DNA of 41,019 nucleotides from Desulfobacteraceae bacterium (lineage in GTDB: Bacteria > Desulfobacterota > DSM-4660 > Desulfatiglandales > Desulfatiglandaceae), in the NCBI GenBank assembly GCA_016783065.1, contig JADHXI010000009.1:1-41019 (forward strand). The letters run 5' to 3'. The notes beneath the pieces are model-generated. The model had not been told where the DNA came from. It saw only the letters and a list, made by a program, of their open reading frames with translations, and ran no database searches. Shown here piece after piece: positions 30,578 through 39,668 of the stretch (positions are counted from its first letter, which is position 1; each line of letters opens with the position of its first letter). A program made the position numbers and the translations under genes.

Positions 30578-32101
30578 TTACCTGAGCACCCGTTTTAGGA
30601 TCTTTCCGGCCGGGTTCTTGGGAAGCTCATCCATAAACTCAACGGATTTGGGGCACTTGAACCCGGCGATCCGTTCTCTGCAAAAATCGATGATCTCTTT
30701 TTCCGTGGCCGATTCCCCTTGACTGAGCACCACAACCCCTTTTATTGCCTCGCCCCACTTGGAATCAGCCACCCCGATGACCGCGGCCTCTGCGATCTTG
30801 GGGTGTGCGTAAAGGACCTCCTCCACCTCCCTGGGGTAGACATTCTCGGCACCGGTGATGATCAGATCCTTTTTGCGGTCTACGATGTAAAGAAACTCCT
30901 CGTCATCCAGCCGCCCCAGATCCCCCGTGTGCATCCACCCGTTCTTCATGGCCGTTTCGGTGGCATCGGGGTCCTTGTAGTAGCCTTTCATCAAATTGTT
31001 GCCCCTGAAGATCACCTCTCCCACCTCACCGGTCGGGATATCCCGGTCATTTTCATCCACCACCCGTATCTCCACCCCGATAAGCGGGGTTCCCACACAG
31101 GCCGCCTTTCGATCGGAGTCCAAAGGGGTGAGGGTGGTGATCCCGCCCGCGGACTCGGACATGCCGTAATTGTCAAAAAACCGGGCGTTTGGAAAGACCT
31201 CTTTGAGTCTCTTTCGGGGCTCAACGGGCATGATGGCCGCGCCCCACCCCAAAAGGGTGACCGAAGAGGTATCATATTTCTCGATTTCCGGGAGTTGGAG
31301 AAGGATGTTAAAGACCGTTGGCGCAGCGGCCCAGCGGGTTATCTTTTCCCTCTGGATGGTCTCCATACAATCCTTTGGATCAAAGGTCTTTTTGAGAAAA
31401 ACGGTGCCGCCGAGATAGACATAGGTGAGCACATTTCCGATGGCAGCCACGTGATAGAGGGGAAATACCTGGAGACAATAATCTCCTTCTCGAAAGGTCC
31501 GGGTATAGGCCCAGTTTATACAGTTCCAAAGGCAGGAATTATGGGTGAGCAGAACCCCTTTGGGTCTCCCCGTGGTCCCGGCCGTATAGACGATAAAGGC
31601 GACTTCATCCCCCAGGACTTCCACGGCGGGTGCATCATCCGCACCTTTCTCAATAACCACCTGGAAGGTAAGTGCGTCGTCGGGCGCTCCCCCCTCCCCC
31701 ATCAATATATAGGACTTTATCGCCGGGAGACCCGCCCGAAGGGCCTGGGCCCGCTCACTGAATTCGCTTGAAAAGACAAGGGCGCGGGAGTCGGAATGAT
31801 CCAGGAGCCACTGCATCTCGAGTTCTGCCAGCCGCACGTTTATTGGCACTGCCACCCCGCCCATCTTGAAGATCCCAAAGAAGACAATCATCTGCTCGTT
31901 ACAGTTGAGAGACAGGACCGCGATATGATCACCCTTCTGAAACCCCAGCGCCAGCAGGCCGTTTGCAAACCGGTTGCTGAGGGTGTTCAGCCGGCTGAAG
32001 GTCAACCGCTCTCCCTCATGAGAGACATAGGCCGGCCGATCCGGGTGTTTATGGGCCGTCCGGGTCAGGGTGCTCCCGAGGTTGATGGTGTAGATTCCCA
32101 T
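30578..32101 (-). CDS. Acyl-CoA synthetase (AMP-forming ligase)
   Basis: A 507-residue ANL-superfamily ligase that activates a carboxylic acid to its CoA thioester via an acyl-AMP. VYTAGTTGRPKG (171-182) is the P-loop, DNYGMSESAGG the A5 motif, WMHTGDLGRLDDEEFLYIVDRKKD the A7/A8 region, and K500 in PAGKILKRVLR the catalytic lysine. No membrane segment. It is the most likely entry step of the cluster. A GGAGGG ribosome site lies upstream. The 328 bases before it hold a repeat element. Confidence 0.95.
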   Translation of the reverse strand: MGIYTINLGSTLTRTAHKHPDRPAYVSHEGERLTFSRLNTLSNRFANGLLALGFQKGDHIAVLSLNCNEQMIVFFGIFKMGGVAVPINVRLAELEMQWLLDHSDSRALVFSSEFSERAQALRAGLPAIKSYILMGEGGAPDDALTFQVVIEKGADDAPAVEVLGDEVAFIVYTAGTTGRPKGVLLTHNSCLWNCINWAYTRTFREGDYCLQVFPLYHVAAIGNVLTYVYLGGTVFLKKTFDPKDCMETIQREKITRWAAAPTVFNILLQLPEIEKYDTSSVTLLGWGAAIMPVEPRKRLKEVFPNARFFDNYGMSESAGGITTLTPLDSDRKAACVGTPLIGVEIRVVDENDRDIPTGEVGEVIFRGNNLMKGYYKDPDATETAMKNGWMHTGDLGRLDDEEFLYIVDRKKDLIITGAENVYPREVEEVLYAHPKIAEAAVIGVADSKWGEAIKGVVVLSQGESATEKEIIDFCRERIAGFKCPKSVEFMDELPKNPAGKILKRVLR

Positions 32102-32429
32102 GGGTCAAGACCCTCCTTGTAAAGATCCGGGGCCTAAGGGCCCGGCTTTGGTTTACCCCAGAGGGGATAAGTTCTCCGGAACTTCATTGGCTCATAGAGT
32201 AATGGAGTACTGGAGTGTTGGAGTGCTGATAAAGAACCTTGAACAGGAATAATGGAGCGTACAAAACAGTTCTTGTTTTGGCAAAAAATAATTACCTTCT
32301 ACGACGTTCCAATTCCAATACTCCACAACTCCCCCGAAAAAGCCAGGTTATTTTCCTCTGGAGGGGAGTTTCGCCTCAACAGATTCCTTTATCTTGACCT
32401 CACCGCCCTGGCCCCTGGATGATTCCTTC
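32102..32429. repeat. AAAGATCCGGGGCC element, copy 2, filling the gap
   Basis: AAAGATCCGGGGCCTAAGGG (32121), CCCGGCTTTGGTTTACCCCA, GAGGGG, then AATGGAGTACTGGAGTGTTGG answered by CCAATACTCCACAACTCC near 32315. Same order as at 26809-27075. No gene is supported here. Confidence 0.65.
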
Positions 32430-33098
32430 CTACGGAATTTCAAGAAACCGGAAAAACTCTTCGGGCTTTCCCCTTTCGCTGTGAAAGAGATTGACCGGAT
32501 GATCCTGAATCGGGGTGCCGATGGCCATCCCCATGACCAGCATCTGGTCCGGCGGGATACCCGCGTGTTTTCTGACTACATCGGGGTACCTGACGGCCTG
32601 TGCGAGAAAACAGGTCCCAAGGCCTTTCTCCACCGCAAGAAGCGCAATGGTCTGGAGGATAGTGCCGCCGTCCATCAGGGCATAGGGGTTAAAGCCTTTG
32701 TCCAGTTGCAGGTAGATCACATGGGGGGCTCCCAGGGCCCGCATCATGTTCTCGTAGAAAGTGTTTCTCTTTTCCGTGTCCTCCCTTTCGATCCCCAGTG
32801 CCTGAAAGAGCCCCTTTCCCAACCCCTGATATCTGACCTTTTGTGCGTCACTGAATTCGGTGGGCATCTCAAAATCGGAGTTGGGCGGGACGTCCTCACC
32901 AAAGAGCCGGACATATTCTTCCTGTATCCGCGTCAGCGGATCACCGCCGACAATGGTAAACTTCCACGGTTGGGTGTTTCCCCAGGAGGGGGCCCGGAGG
33001 GCCGTCTCCAGTATCTCCTCGAGCACTTTCCGGGAGACGGGCGTCGCATCAAATGCCCGAATACTCTTCCTTGCCAGCACAGCATCTTTTACATCCAT
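32430..33098 (-). CDS. Nitroreductase-family FMN oxidoreductase
   Basis: A 222-residue protein. RKSIRAFDATPV (10-21) and APSWGNTQPWKFTIVGG (36-52) are the FMN-binding motifs of the nitroreductase fold, and LAVEKGLGTCFLAQAVRYPD the C-terminal flavin contact. In degradation clusters such proteins can act on enones or ring systems rather than nitro groups. An AAGGAG ribosome site precedes the ATG. Within a catabolic acyl-CoA cluster, a CoA-thioester or ring reduction/oxidation role is inferred. Confidence 0.9.
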   Translation of the reverse strand: MDVKDAVLARKSIRAFDATPVSRKVLEEILETALRAPSWGNTQPWKFTIVGGDPLTRIQEEYVRLFGEDVPPNSDFEMPTEFSDAQKVRYQGLGKGLFQALGIEREDTEKRNTFYENMMRALGAPHVIYLQLDKGFNPYALMDGGTILQTIALLAVEKGLGTCFLAQAVRYPDVVRKHAGIPPDQMLVMGMAIGTPIQDHPVNLFHSERGKPEEFFRFLEIP

Positions 33099-33164
33099 AT
33101 TTTATTTCTCCTTTATTCTCTAAGTTGCATAATTCAACCACCACTTTCAAAAAAGGTGGTTTGA

Positions 33165-33464
33165 ATGGTGACCCTGAAAGGGTGTTTGAAAAACAATTCT
33201 CACCGCAGAGGCGCAGAGGTCGCAGAGTTTAATTTTTGATTTGTTTTCCTTTGAGAGGAAGGAAAACAAATAACAACATGTCGAGTCCGACAAAGAATGT
33301 TATTCACGAGCGTATTCTTATGTGCGCAGACACTATCTTCACTGCCATCACGCCGTAAGATCTTTTCTTTTCTGCCCTCTCAGCAGAAAAGAAAAAAATC
33401 TTCCTCTGCGAACTCCGCGTCTCAAGTGAAACCCCGACAGCGGGACAGGCTGGGCGGTGAAAAA
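33165..33464. repeat. CACCGCAGAGG mosaic element, full length
   Basis: Left end CACCGCAGAGGCGCAGAGG (33201), then the palindrome ATTTGTTTTCCTT/AAGGAAAACAAAT (33239-33271), AACAACATG, a second stem CTTTTCTTTTCTGC / GCAGAAAAGAAAA, and a right end CCTCTGCGAACTCCGCGTCTC ... GCGGTGAAAA, inverted to the left end. The right end is split by AAGTGAAACCCCGACAGCGG. It fills the gap 33099-33530 together with CCATCCCGCCACGCG at about 33500. Confidence 0.7.
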
Positions 33465-33530
33465 CATTCGCTTACTTACTTGCAAAGCCAAGCCTAGACC
33501 ATCCCGCCACGCGAGATTACAATCTAAACA

Positions 33531-34691
33531 CTAGATCACACCCGAATCGGCAAATGATTGAATCTCATCCTCCTCAAACCCCAGGTTCTGCAGCACCTCC
33601 CGGGTATCACGGCCCTTTGTCGGTGCAGGCCGGTCTTCCACTTCCTTCTGGTCAGGGAAGATGGCCGGATAATCCACCTGTTTGAAGGGGTGCCCGGTTT
33701 CATCCGCAAGATCGAACATGAGCCCCCGGTGGGCCACCTGGGGATCGTTCTCCACCTCATCAAGATAGTTTACGGGCGCGACAGGGACATCCTCCCGATC
33801 AAAAAGGGGCATCCATTCGGCAAGATCTTTCTCCACCAGGATGGGCCCCAGAACCTCCCGGATGGCCTGACGGTTCTCGGTACGGAGTCCATCGGTCACA
33901 AACCGGGAGTCCCGGGCCATATCCTCTCTTCCGATGGCGCGGACAAGATTCCGCCAGAACCTGTCTTCGATAACCCCCAGGCTGATGTACCGGCCGTCCC
34001 GTGTCTGATATACATCATAGCCCCCCCCACGGATCAGGTCGCTCCGGGTGGTCTTTCCTTTTCCCAACCCCGCAGCCAACCGGGCAGACATGAGAGAGAG
34101 AGAGGCATCCATCATGGCCGCATCAACATAACACCCGGTGCCCGAGTCGGCCCTGGCCAAGAGTCCGGCCAGGATGGCGTGGCTCGCCATTACACTCCCG
34201 GCAAGGTCGGCCAGCGGCAGGGGCAGCACCACGGGCAGCTCACCCGGGTCTGCGGTCAGCCCCAGAACGCCTGAGATGGACAGATAGTTGATATCATGAC
34301 CGCTCCTGAGCCTGTAAGGACCACTCTGCCCGTATCCGCTGAGAGAACAGTACACCATGCCCCTGTTAACGTCCTTCACGGTTTCATATCCCAGACCCAG
34401 CCGCTCCATAACGCCGGGCCGAAAGCTCTCAAGAAGCACGTCATTCGCCTTGACCAGCCGGAAAAAGATCTCTTTGCCCCGGGGGTGTTTGAGGTTGAGG
34501 GTCATGCTCATCTTGTTCCGGTTCATGGCATGAAAGACATGTGGATTCAGCTCCCGCATGTAGTCGCCGCGGAGAGGCTCCTCCACTTTGAGGACTCGTG
34601 CCCCCAGATCCACCAGCAATTGGGTGCACTGGGCGCCGGGGATGAGGCGGGAGAGGTCAAGGACCCGGATATGCTTCAGCAATCCCTTCAT
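33531..34691 (-). CDS. Class III CoA-transferase (CaiB/BaiF family)
   Basis: A 386-residue family III CoA-transferase that moves CoA between carboxylic acids through a covalent aspartyl intermediate. IRVLDLSRLIPGAQCTQLLVDLGARVLKVEEP opens the protein. PLADLAGSVMASHAIL carries the probable catalytic D162. LLESFRPGVMERLGLGYE is also diagnostic. Starts 10 bases after the amidohydrolase stop, so the two are cotranscribed. It may load the pathway acid with CoA from a product thioester. Confidence 0.94.
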   Translation of the reverse strand: MKGLLKHIRVLDLSRLIPGAQCTQLLVDLGARVLKVEEPLRGDYMRELNPHVFHAMNRNKMSMTLNLKHPRGKEIFFRLVKANDVLLESFRPGVMERLGLGYETVKDVNRGMVYCSLSGYGQSGPYRLRSGHDINYLSISGVLGLTADPGELPVVLPLPLADLAGSVMASHAILAGLLARADSGTGCYVDAAMMDASLSLMSARLAAGLGKGKTTRSDLIRGGGYDVYQTRDGRYISLGVIEDRFWRNLVRAIGREDMARDSRFVTDGLRTENRQAIREVLGPILVEKDLAEWMPLFDREDVPVAPVNYLDEVENDPQVAHRGLMFDLADETGHPFKQVDYPAIFPDQKEVEDRPAPTKGRDTREVLQNLGFEEDEIQSFADSGVI

Positions 34692-34701
34692 GAAACGCCC
34701 T

Positions 34702-35544
34702 TTATGCCATCCCCAGAACCCTCTTGGCGTTCTTCAGCATCACCTTTTCCCAGACCTGCGGTTTCAGATCCAGTTGCTCAAAGTCCCGAAGCCATCGGTC
34801 GGGTTTGATAAAGGGATAATCCGTCCCAAAAAGGGCCTTGTTCTGGAGACGGCTGTTGACCTCCCGAGTGAGTTGTGGCGGAAAATATTTTGGCGACCAT
34901 CCCGAGAGATCCACAAAAACGTTGGCCTTGTGTACGGCCATGGCAATGGAGACGTCGGTCCAGGGCCAGGCCGGATGTGCACAGATGATGGTGAGCTCTG
35001 GGAAATCTGCTGCCACGTCATCGATGGGCAGCGGATCGACGTACTTGAGTTTGATGCCCAACCCCCCGGGCATTCCTGCCCCGAGACCTGTGGTGCCGCA
35101 GTGAAACAGTACAGGGATATTGAGTTCAACACACTTTTCCCACAGGGGATAAAAGCGGCGATCGTTTGGAAAAAAGGCCTGGGAGGCCTGCTGGAATTTT
35201 GCCCCCTGGAGACCCAGCTCCTTGACGGCCCGCTCCAGTTCCTCGATGGCCGCCCTCCCCTTCCAGGGGTCCACCCCGGCAAAACCGATAAAGGTGTCGG
35301 GAAAACGGCGCACCATATCCGCCACATATTCGTGTGATACGGGTTTGATACCAGAGACGGATTCATCATCGGTGGGGAGGAGCACGCCCATGATATCCAG
35401 GTCCTGATAGACCTTGGCCATCTCTTCGTCTGTCAGGACCTCCAGTTTTGTCTTGAAATAGGTCTCCAGTGCATCCCCGTAAAACCCCAATTTGCGCCGT
35501 CCCTCCGCTGTGGAGAAATGGACGTGAATATCAATGGCCTTCAT
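34702..35544 (-). CDS. Amidohydrolase-2 family metalloenzyme (hydrolase or decarboxylase)
   Basis: A 280-residue TIM-barrel protein of the amidohydrolase/ACMSD-like family. Metal and catalytic residues: H7 and H9 (IDIHVHF), H148 (VLFHCGTT), H190 (AHPAWPW) and D242 (FGTDYPF). The ATG at 35544 is preferred over an earlier in-frame start because AAAGGAGG lies just before it. Members either hydrolyse C-O/C-N bonds or decarboxylate ring-derived acids. Coupling with a CoA-transferase suggests it works on a pathway intermediate such as a ring-opening or decarboxylation step; not proven. Confidence 0.9.
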   Translation of the reverse strand: MKAIDIHVHFSTAEGRRKLGFYGDALETYFKTKLEVLTDEEMAKVYQDLDIMGVLLPTDDESVSGIKPVSHEYVADMVRRFPDTFIGFAGVDPWKGRAAIEELERAVKELGLQGAKFQQASQAFFPNDRRFYPLWEKCVELNIPVLFHCGTTGLGAGMPGGLGIKLKYVDPLPIDDVAADFPELTIICAHPAWPWTDVSIAMAVHKANVFVDLSGWSPKYFPPQLTREVNSRLQNKALFGTDYPFIKPDRWLRDFEQLDLKPQVWEKVMLKNAKRVLGMA

Positions 35545-35585
35545 TTGCTGCCTCCTTTCAAAAAGATTCAAAACTTTCCCAAAAA

Positions 35586-35930
35586 TTTCACCGCAAAGGC
35601 GCTAAGAACGCAGAGGGTTACATTTTTATTGTTTTCCGGTGACCCCGGTTAAATTGTCTGGCGAATTTAACGGGGCGAGGACGCCGGAAAACAATAAGAA
35701 CCGATTTCTTGATCTATGTGGCAGTGTCAAAACAACAAGCTCTGCAATTTACCTAAGATACTAATTTGTTTTAAGAAAAGTGCTCTTTTTTCTTTGCCGT
35801 CGTCCCTGCCCCGTTAAATCTGAAAGCTATTTAACCGGGGTCAACGGCAAAGAAAACAAAAAACTACTTTGCGTCCTTTGCGCCCGCCCCGTAGCTCCGG
35901 TAGATGGTACTGGGGTCTTTGCGGTGAAAA
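35586..35930. repeat. CACCGCAAAGG mosaic element with inverted ends and two nested stems
   Basis: Fills the gap before the amidohydrolase gene. Left end TTTCACCGCAAAGGCGC and right end GCGGTGAAAA are inverted. Stem 1: TTATTGTTTTCCGG / CCGGAAAACAATAA (35626-35639, 35684-35697), enclosing CCCCGGTTAAATT / AATTTAACGGGG. Stem 2: TTCTTTGCCGT / ACGGCAAAGAA (35790-35800, 35844-35854), enclosing CCCCGTTAAAT / ATTTAACCGGGG. The 29-bp element sits in the right end at 35887-35915. Confidence 0.75.
35887..35915. repeat. 29-bp 'GTACTGGGG' element, copy 5
   Basis: CCCCGTAGCTCCGGTAGATG ... ACTGGGG, inverted orientation as in copy 3. It interrupts the right terminal repeat between CTTTGCGCC and CTTTGCGGTGAAAA. 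Confidence 0.7.
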
Positions 35931-35940
35931 CAGCTTGATA

Positions 35941-37728
35941 TCAAAGCTTTCCCAAAAATTTCCGATCCGGATCAAAGAGCCTCAGGAGCATCAGTTCCTT
36001 CAGGGAGGGCGGGGAAACCCGGACCAACTCCCCGGCCACCTTGAGCTCCCATCCGCATTGGTCTTTGATGTATCGCACGGCCTCGTCCTCTCCCCGGCAA
36101 GCGGGGTTCGGAAAGATCCCGGTCAACACCAGTTCGCCACCCGCTTCCCCTTTTTCAAAGACACCCAGGGTGGAGATGAGGGTGGCGACCCGTTTTCCCG
36201 GGCTTGTAATATAAGGGACATCCATCACAAAGGAGCCGGGTCGCTGGATCGCCGTCACCACCACCTCTTGAGCTGAACTTGAGATGTCGTTTGCACCCCC
36301 GGATCCCACCATGTAAAGCCGTTTTTCAGGAATCTTGGTGCTATTGATATTCCCGAAGCGATCGATCTGGCCCGCCCCCAGAGACCCGATACAGCGGTTT
36401 TGGCCGCCGCCTGCAAAGATCCCCATCACGTGGTGGAGATCCGTGAGCATCTTGCAGGAGGGAAAGTTTCGACTGTTAAAGGTCGTGGGGTCCCCGGGTC
36501 TGGGTGCATACCCAAACATACCGGCCTCCGCCATGATTTCCAGATCCGTGCCCGCCTCCCGGAGTTGATAATAGGCCATCCACCCCGCAAGGTTTGCCAT
36601 ACCCGCCCCGCAGAGGATATTCTGATATCCGTTTTCCCTGACCTTTTTTTGCAATCTCCTTGAGGCCACCACAATGGCCATCTCCGCAGGAGTGTATTCC
36701 TCGCTCGTTGAAAGACGCCCCTTTAGGTCCCGAAACTCCACCTCCCATGAATCATCCCGGATCTTTCCCTTGAGATAGAGCAGTCTCTCATGCCCCACCT
36801 TCCGGAGATAGGCCTCGTGATCAGGGCAGCCCAGGACCCAGTGATCGATCCATTTTCCAAGTTCCTTTTCATCCTTTGCCGCCTCTTTGGCCGCGATGAT
36901 AAATTCATAATCTTCGCCATACCCCTCAAAACCGTCGAGCCCCTTTTGCGGATGTTTGCTGGGGTGCCCCCCACACGGGACCTCGGAGAGGCTCAAGACA
37001 TACTGCCCGGGCAGTTTGACAAGGTGTGAGTATCGACGGATAGTGTCGGTGGAGACGATCTTATCCACCGTCACAATGGCGCCCAGACGGCTCGCCATGG
37101 CACCGTAAACGTTCTCCACGTTGGGGGCCAGAAAAATGGTGTTTCCATAAGGGTCTGCAACCGCCCCGTGGAGGATACTCACATCCGGGACAAGCGCCTT
37201 GACCAGTCCGATCCGCCGGCCCGGTGTGAGGGGGTCTTCTATTTCCAAAAAGGCGTCCCTGTTTTCCTCGGCCATGGTGCTCCCCATGATGGAATGGGTG
37301 GGCAGAAAACCTACTCCCATGGCTGCGGCCTTGAGTCTCAGGGGAAGCGTCAGGATGGACCAGTTCTCAAATTCCACGGTCCCGTCGCGGTAGGCCCGTT
37401 GAAACGCGGCATTGGGGCCGGGGGTAGGATAGGAGTCCCCGCAGTAGGTAAGGATCAGTTTCTTGGCCAATCTGCCGTGAAGAAATACTGCGGTGGGGTG
37501 GTTCATGCCCACGCCAATGAGGGTAAAACCGGGGGAGCGGTCCCAGAACTGGCGGGCAATCTCATAGATGGTTGCCGTCGCCCACCGGACACCTGCCTGA
37601 CCAAAGTGGATGGACATACCCGGTTTGATATGGGCGGCCACGGCCTCCTTCAGCCCGCAGAGCTTGCTCTTCCCTTCGTAAGGTTCAAGGGGAACGACCC
37701 TATCTATGACTTTCTGATAACCTTCCAC
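35941..37728 (-). CDS. Fused class I CoA-transferase (alpha and beta subunits in one chain)
   Basis: A 595-residue protein. The N-terminal half (~25-320) is a glutaconate-CoA-transferase-type alpha unit (LKEAVAAHIKPGMSIHFGQAG ... DVSILHGAVADPYGNT). The C-terminal half (~345-560) is the beta unit (YTPAEMAIVVASRRL ... IMAEAGMFG with E401 ... GSLGAGQIDRFGNINST). In family I enzymes the beta-unit glutamate forms the acyl/CoA intermediate, and E401 is the candidate. Usually the two subunits are separate genes, so this is a fusion. The start is GTG with AGGGG upstream. Relatives include IpdAB, which opens a steroid ring, so a hydrolase role is also possible. Confidence 0.88.
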   Translation of the reverse strand: MEGYQKVIDRVVPLEPYEGKSKLCGLKEAVAAHIKPGMSIHFGQAGVRWATATIYEIARQFWDRSPGFTLIGVGMNHPTAVFLHGRLAKKLILTYCGDSYPTPGPNAAFQRAYRDGTVEFENWSILTLPLRLKAAAMGVGFLPTHSIMGSTMAEENRDAFLEIEDPLTPGRRIGLVKALVPDVSILHGAVADPYGNTIFLAPNVENVYGAMASRLGAIVTVDKIVSTDTIRRYSHLVKLPGQYVLSLSEVPCGGHPSKHPQKGLDGFEGYGEDYEFIIAAKEAAKDEKELGKWIDHWVLGCPDHEAYLRKVGHERLLYLKGKIRDDSWEVEFRDLKGRLSTSEEYTPAEMAIVVASRRLQKKVRENGYQNILCGAGMANLAGWMAYYQLREAGTDLEIMAEAGMFGYAPRPGDPTTFNSRNFPSCKMLTDLHHVMGIFAGGGQNRCIGSLGAGQIDRFGNINSTKIPEKRLYMVGSGGANDISSSAQEVVVTAIQRPGSFVMDVPYITSPGKRVATLISTLGVFEKGEAGGELVLTGIFPNPACRGEDEAVRYIKDQCGWELKVAGELVRVSPPSLKELMLLRLFDPDRKFLGKL

Positions 37729-38039
37729 ACTTAAATCCCCTATAAAAATAGAACCGCAGAATATCGAACACTGAATTCTAAATGATGAAATTTTTTAACT
37801 TTGTTTTTGACTCTCAAATGCTCGTCACCAAAAAGACGCTTTCGAATAAGATGATTCCCTCGTTTCTTCATGAAAAAGAATGGGTATGGCGAATCATTAG
37901 TTCTGTGCAATTCATCAAGACCCATTCGAGACTAAACATGTCATACCATTCGGCATTCGCTATTCGTTATTCATTATTCGTTATTCTCTTCCTCATAAAC
38001 GTTCTCAATTAGATCCGTCATCTAATCACCTGTTGACCA
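37729..38039. other. AT-rich intergenic stretch with short tandem motifs
   Basis: No gene. TATTCGTTATTCATTATTCG and neighbours (about 37961-37985) form a short imperfect tandem of ATTCGTT units. The region follows the thiolase gene and precedes the CoA-transferase gene on the minus strand, so it must contain the latter's leader. No promoter is convincing. Confidence 0.5.
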
Positions 38040-39173
38040 TTAATCTCTCACAAAAATGTGAACCGCACAGGCTCCCGCCTCCAATCCCGGGATTGCCCCG
38101 CCCATTGTATGGGTCAGCCCTACCCGGGGGGTTTCCACCTGTCGTTTTTCGGCCTCCCCCCGCAATTGCCGAACAATCTCCACCACCTGTGCAATGCCGG
38201 TTGCCCCAAGAGGGTGTCCTTTTGAAAGGAGTCCCCCGCTGGGGTTGACCGGGATGGTGCCCGTGATTTCGGTCGCACCATCCTGGATCAGCCGTCCTCC
38301 TTCACCCCTCGGGCAAAACCCCAGATTTTCATAATGCAGAATCTCTCCAATGGTGAAGGCATCGTGACACTCGCAGACATCCACGTCCTGGGGTCCCACC
38401 GAGGCCATCTCGTATGCGTTTTGTGAGGTCTCCCTTGTGAGGGGCGAGGCAAGAATGTCCTCCCCCGCCCCCACAAAATTCCCTGAGCGGACCACGGAAC
38501 CGGCCACCCGGATAAGGGGCCGGCCTGATTGTTCAGCCTCTTTTCTGGAACAGAGAATTGCGGCGGCGGCGCCGTCGCCGGTGGGGCAACACTGAAGCAA
38601 GGTCAACGGATCGGCCACCATGCGGGAACCGAGGACCTGGTCCAGGGTGACCGATTCCTGGTATTGTGCAAGCGGATTGAGGGACGCATTCTTGTGGCTC
38701 TTTACCGAGACCATGGCAAGCTGCTCCGGGGTGGTGCCGTACTCGTACATATGGCGCACCGCCTTCATGGCATAGTGGCCGGGCAGAACCCGTCCCTGCA
38801 ACCCATCCAGGTCCTCGGGATTTGGCGGGAGAAGACCGCCCCCCACCTTCTCCATGCCCACGGCGAGGGCCATGTCGTAAAGCCCCCCTGCAACCGAAAG
38901 ATAGGCCTGTCGAAACGAAGTAGAGCCCCCGGCGCACGCGTTTTCCACGTTGACCACCTCAATGCCGCTGATCCCGGCCTGTTTGAGGGCCCTCTGGCCT
39001 GCCACACGGCCCTGGTGAGAGTGCCCGCAGTAAGCCACCATCAGTTTTTTGGGATCGATTCCGGCGTCTTTGACGGCCCCCAGGATCGCCTGTCTCCCCA
39101 GTTCCTCCATCCAGACCTCCGGGAACTTCCCAAACCGGATCATTCCCACACCCATCACAAAGACATCTCTCAT
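38040..39173 (-). CDS. Thiolase-like protein (SCP-x / acetyl-CoA acetyltransferase type)
   Basis: A 377-residue thiolase of the lipid-transfer-protein/SCP-x group. C80 (ENACAGGSTS) is the nucleophile, H270 (CECHDAFT) and H320 (SKGHPLGATG) the other catalytic positions. The expected second cysteine region is replaced as usual in this group. ATG 39173 is preferred; a GTG 12 bases upstream is the alternative. In bacteria these thiolases work with a DUF35 protein, encoded immediately upstream here. It would cleave a 3-ketoacyl-CoA at the end of a beta-oxidation round. Confidence 0.92.
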   Translation of the reverse strand: MRDVFVMGVGMIRFGKFPEVWMEELGRQAILGAVKDAGIDPKKLMVAYCGHSHQGRVAGQRALKQAGISGIEVVNVENACAGGSTSFRQAYLSVAGGLYDMALAVGMEKVGGGLLPPNPEDLDGLQGRVLPGHYAMKAVRHMYEYGTTPEQLAMVSVKSHKNASLNPLAQYQESVTLDQVLGSRMVADPLTLLQCCPTGDGAAAAILCSRKEAEQSGRPLIRVAGSVVRSGNFVGAGEDILASPLTRETSQNAYEMASVGPQDVDVCECHDAFTIGEILHYENLGFCPRGEGGRLIQDGATEITGTIPVNPSGGLLSKGHPLGATGIAQVVEIVRQLRGEAEKRQVETPRVGLTHTMGGAIPGLEAGACAVHIFVRD

Positions 39174-39207
39174 CTGTATTCCCACACTTCTTTTTAATGT
39201 ATCCGGT

Positions 39208-39645
39208 TTAACGCGCTTTGGCGGGCCTAAACAGGTAGGAGATCACCTCGTTGCCCGCCATATCCCTGGCAATGGGTCCAAAGGTCAGTTCAACCGGTTC
39301 ATCCAATTTGATTTCATCGGGATCTGCCGTCGTGAGCTGTGCAAAAAGGCGGACCCCCTCGGGGAGATCCACCAGGGCCGTGGCATACGGCGGCTCAAAC
39401 CCGGCCGGGGCCTGACGGACGATGGTATAGGTATAGAGGGTTCCCCGTTGACTCAAGGGGATCTCCTTCATCACGCCCCCTTCCTGGCACTCCGGGCAAA
39501 GGGTCCTTTTTGGAAAAAAACTCTGCCCGCACCCCTCGCAGTGACTCCCCATAAGCGTAGCGGACCCATCGTGGGGGAGGGGCCAGGGGAAGAGGCCTTC
39601 CTTCACCGGGACCTTCCCTTTGACTTCACTATCACCTTGTTTCAT
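39208..39645 (-). CDS. DUF35 zinc-ribbon/OB-fold protein, thiolase partner
   Basis: A 145-residue protein. The rubredoxin-like zinc ribbon is C36/C39 (HCEGCG) and C50/C53 (LCPECQ). The C-terminal OB fold begins at GTLYTYTIVRQAPAGFEPPYATALVDL. Such proteins form complexes with SCP-x-type thiolases and are thought to channel or bind acyl-CoA. The ATG at 39645 has AGGAG 7 bases upstream; a longer in-frame start overlaps the previous gene. Thiolase follows 34 bases later. Confidence 0.93.
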   Translation of the reverse strand: MKQGDSEVKGKVPVKEGLFPWPLPHDGSATLMGSHCEGCGQSFFPKRTLCPECQEGGVMKEIPLSQRGTLYTYTIVRQAPAGFEPPYATALVDLPEGVRLFAQLTTADPDEIKLDEPVELTFGPIARDMAGNEVISYLFRPAKAR

Positions 39646-39668
39646 CTGGATTCTCCTGGCACCGGCCT

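Noticed and set aside
34588-35337. A 249-codon plus-strand frame opposite the amidohydrolase and CoA-transferase genes
   Set aside because: It is the complement of two genes with intact catalytic motifs, typical of GC-rich antisense frames.
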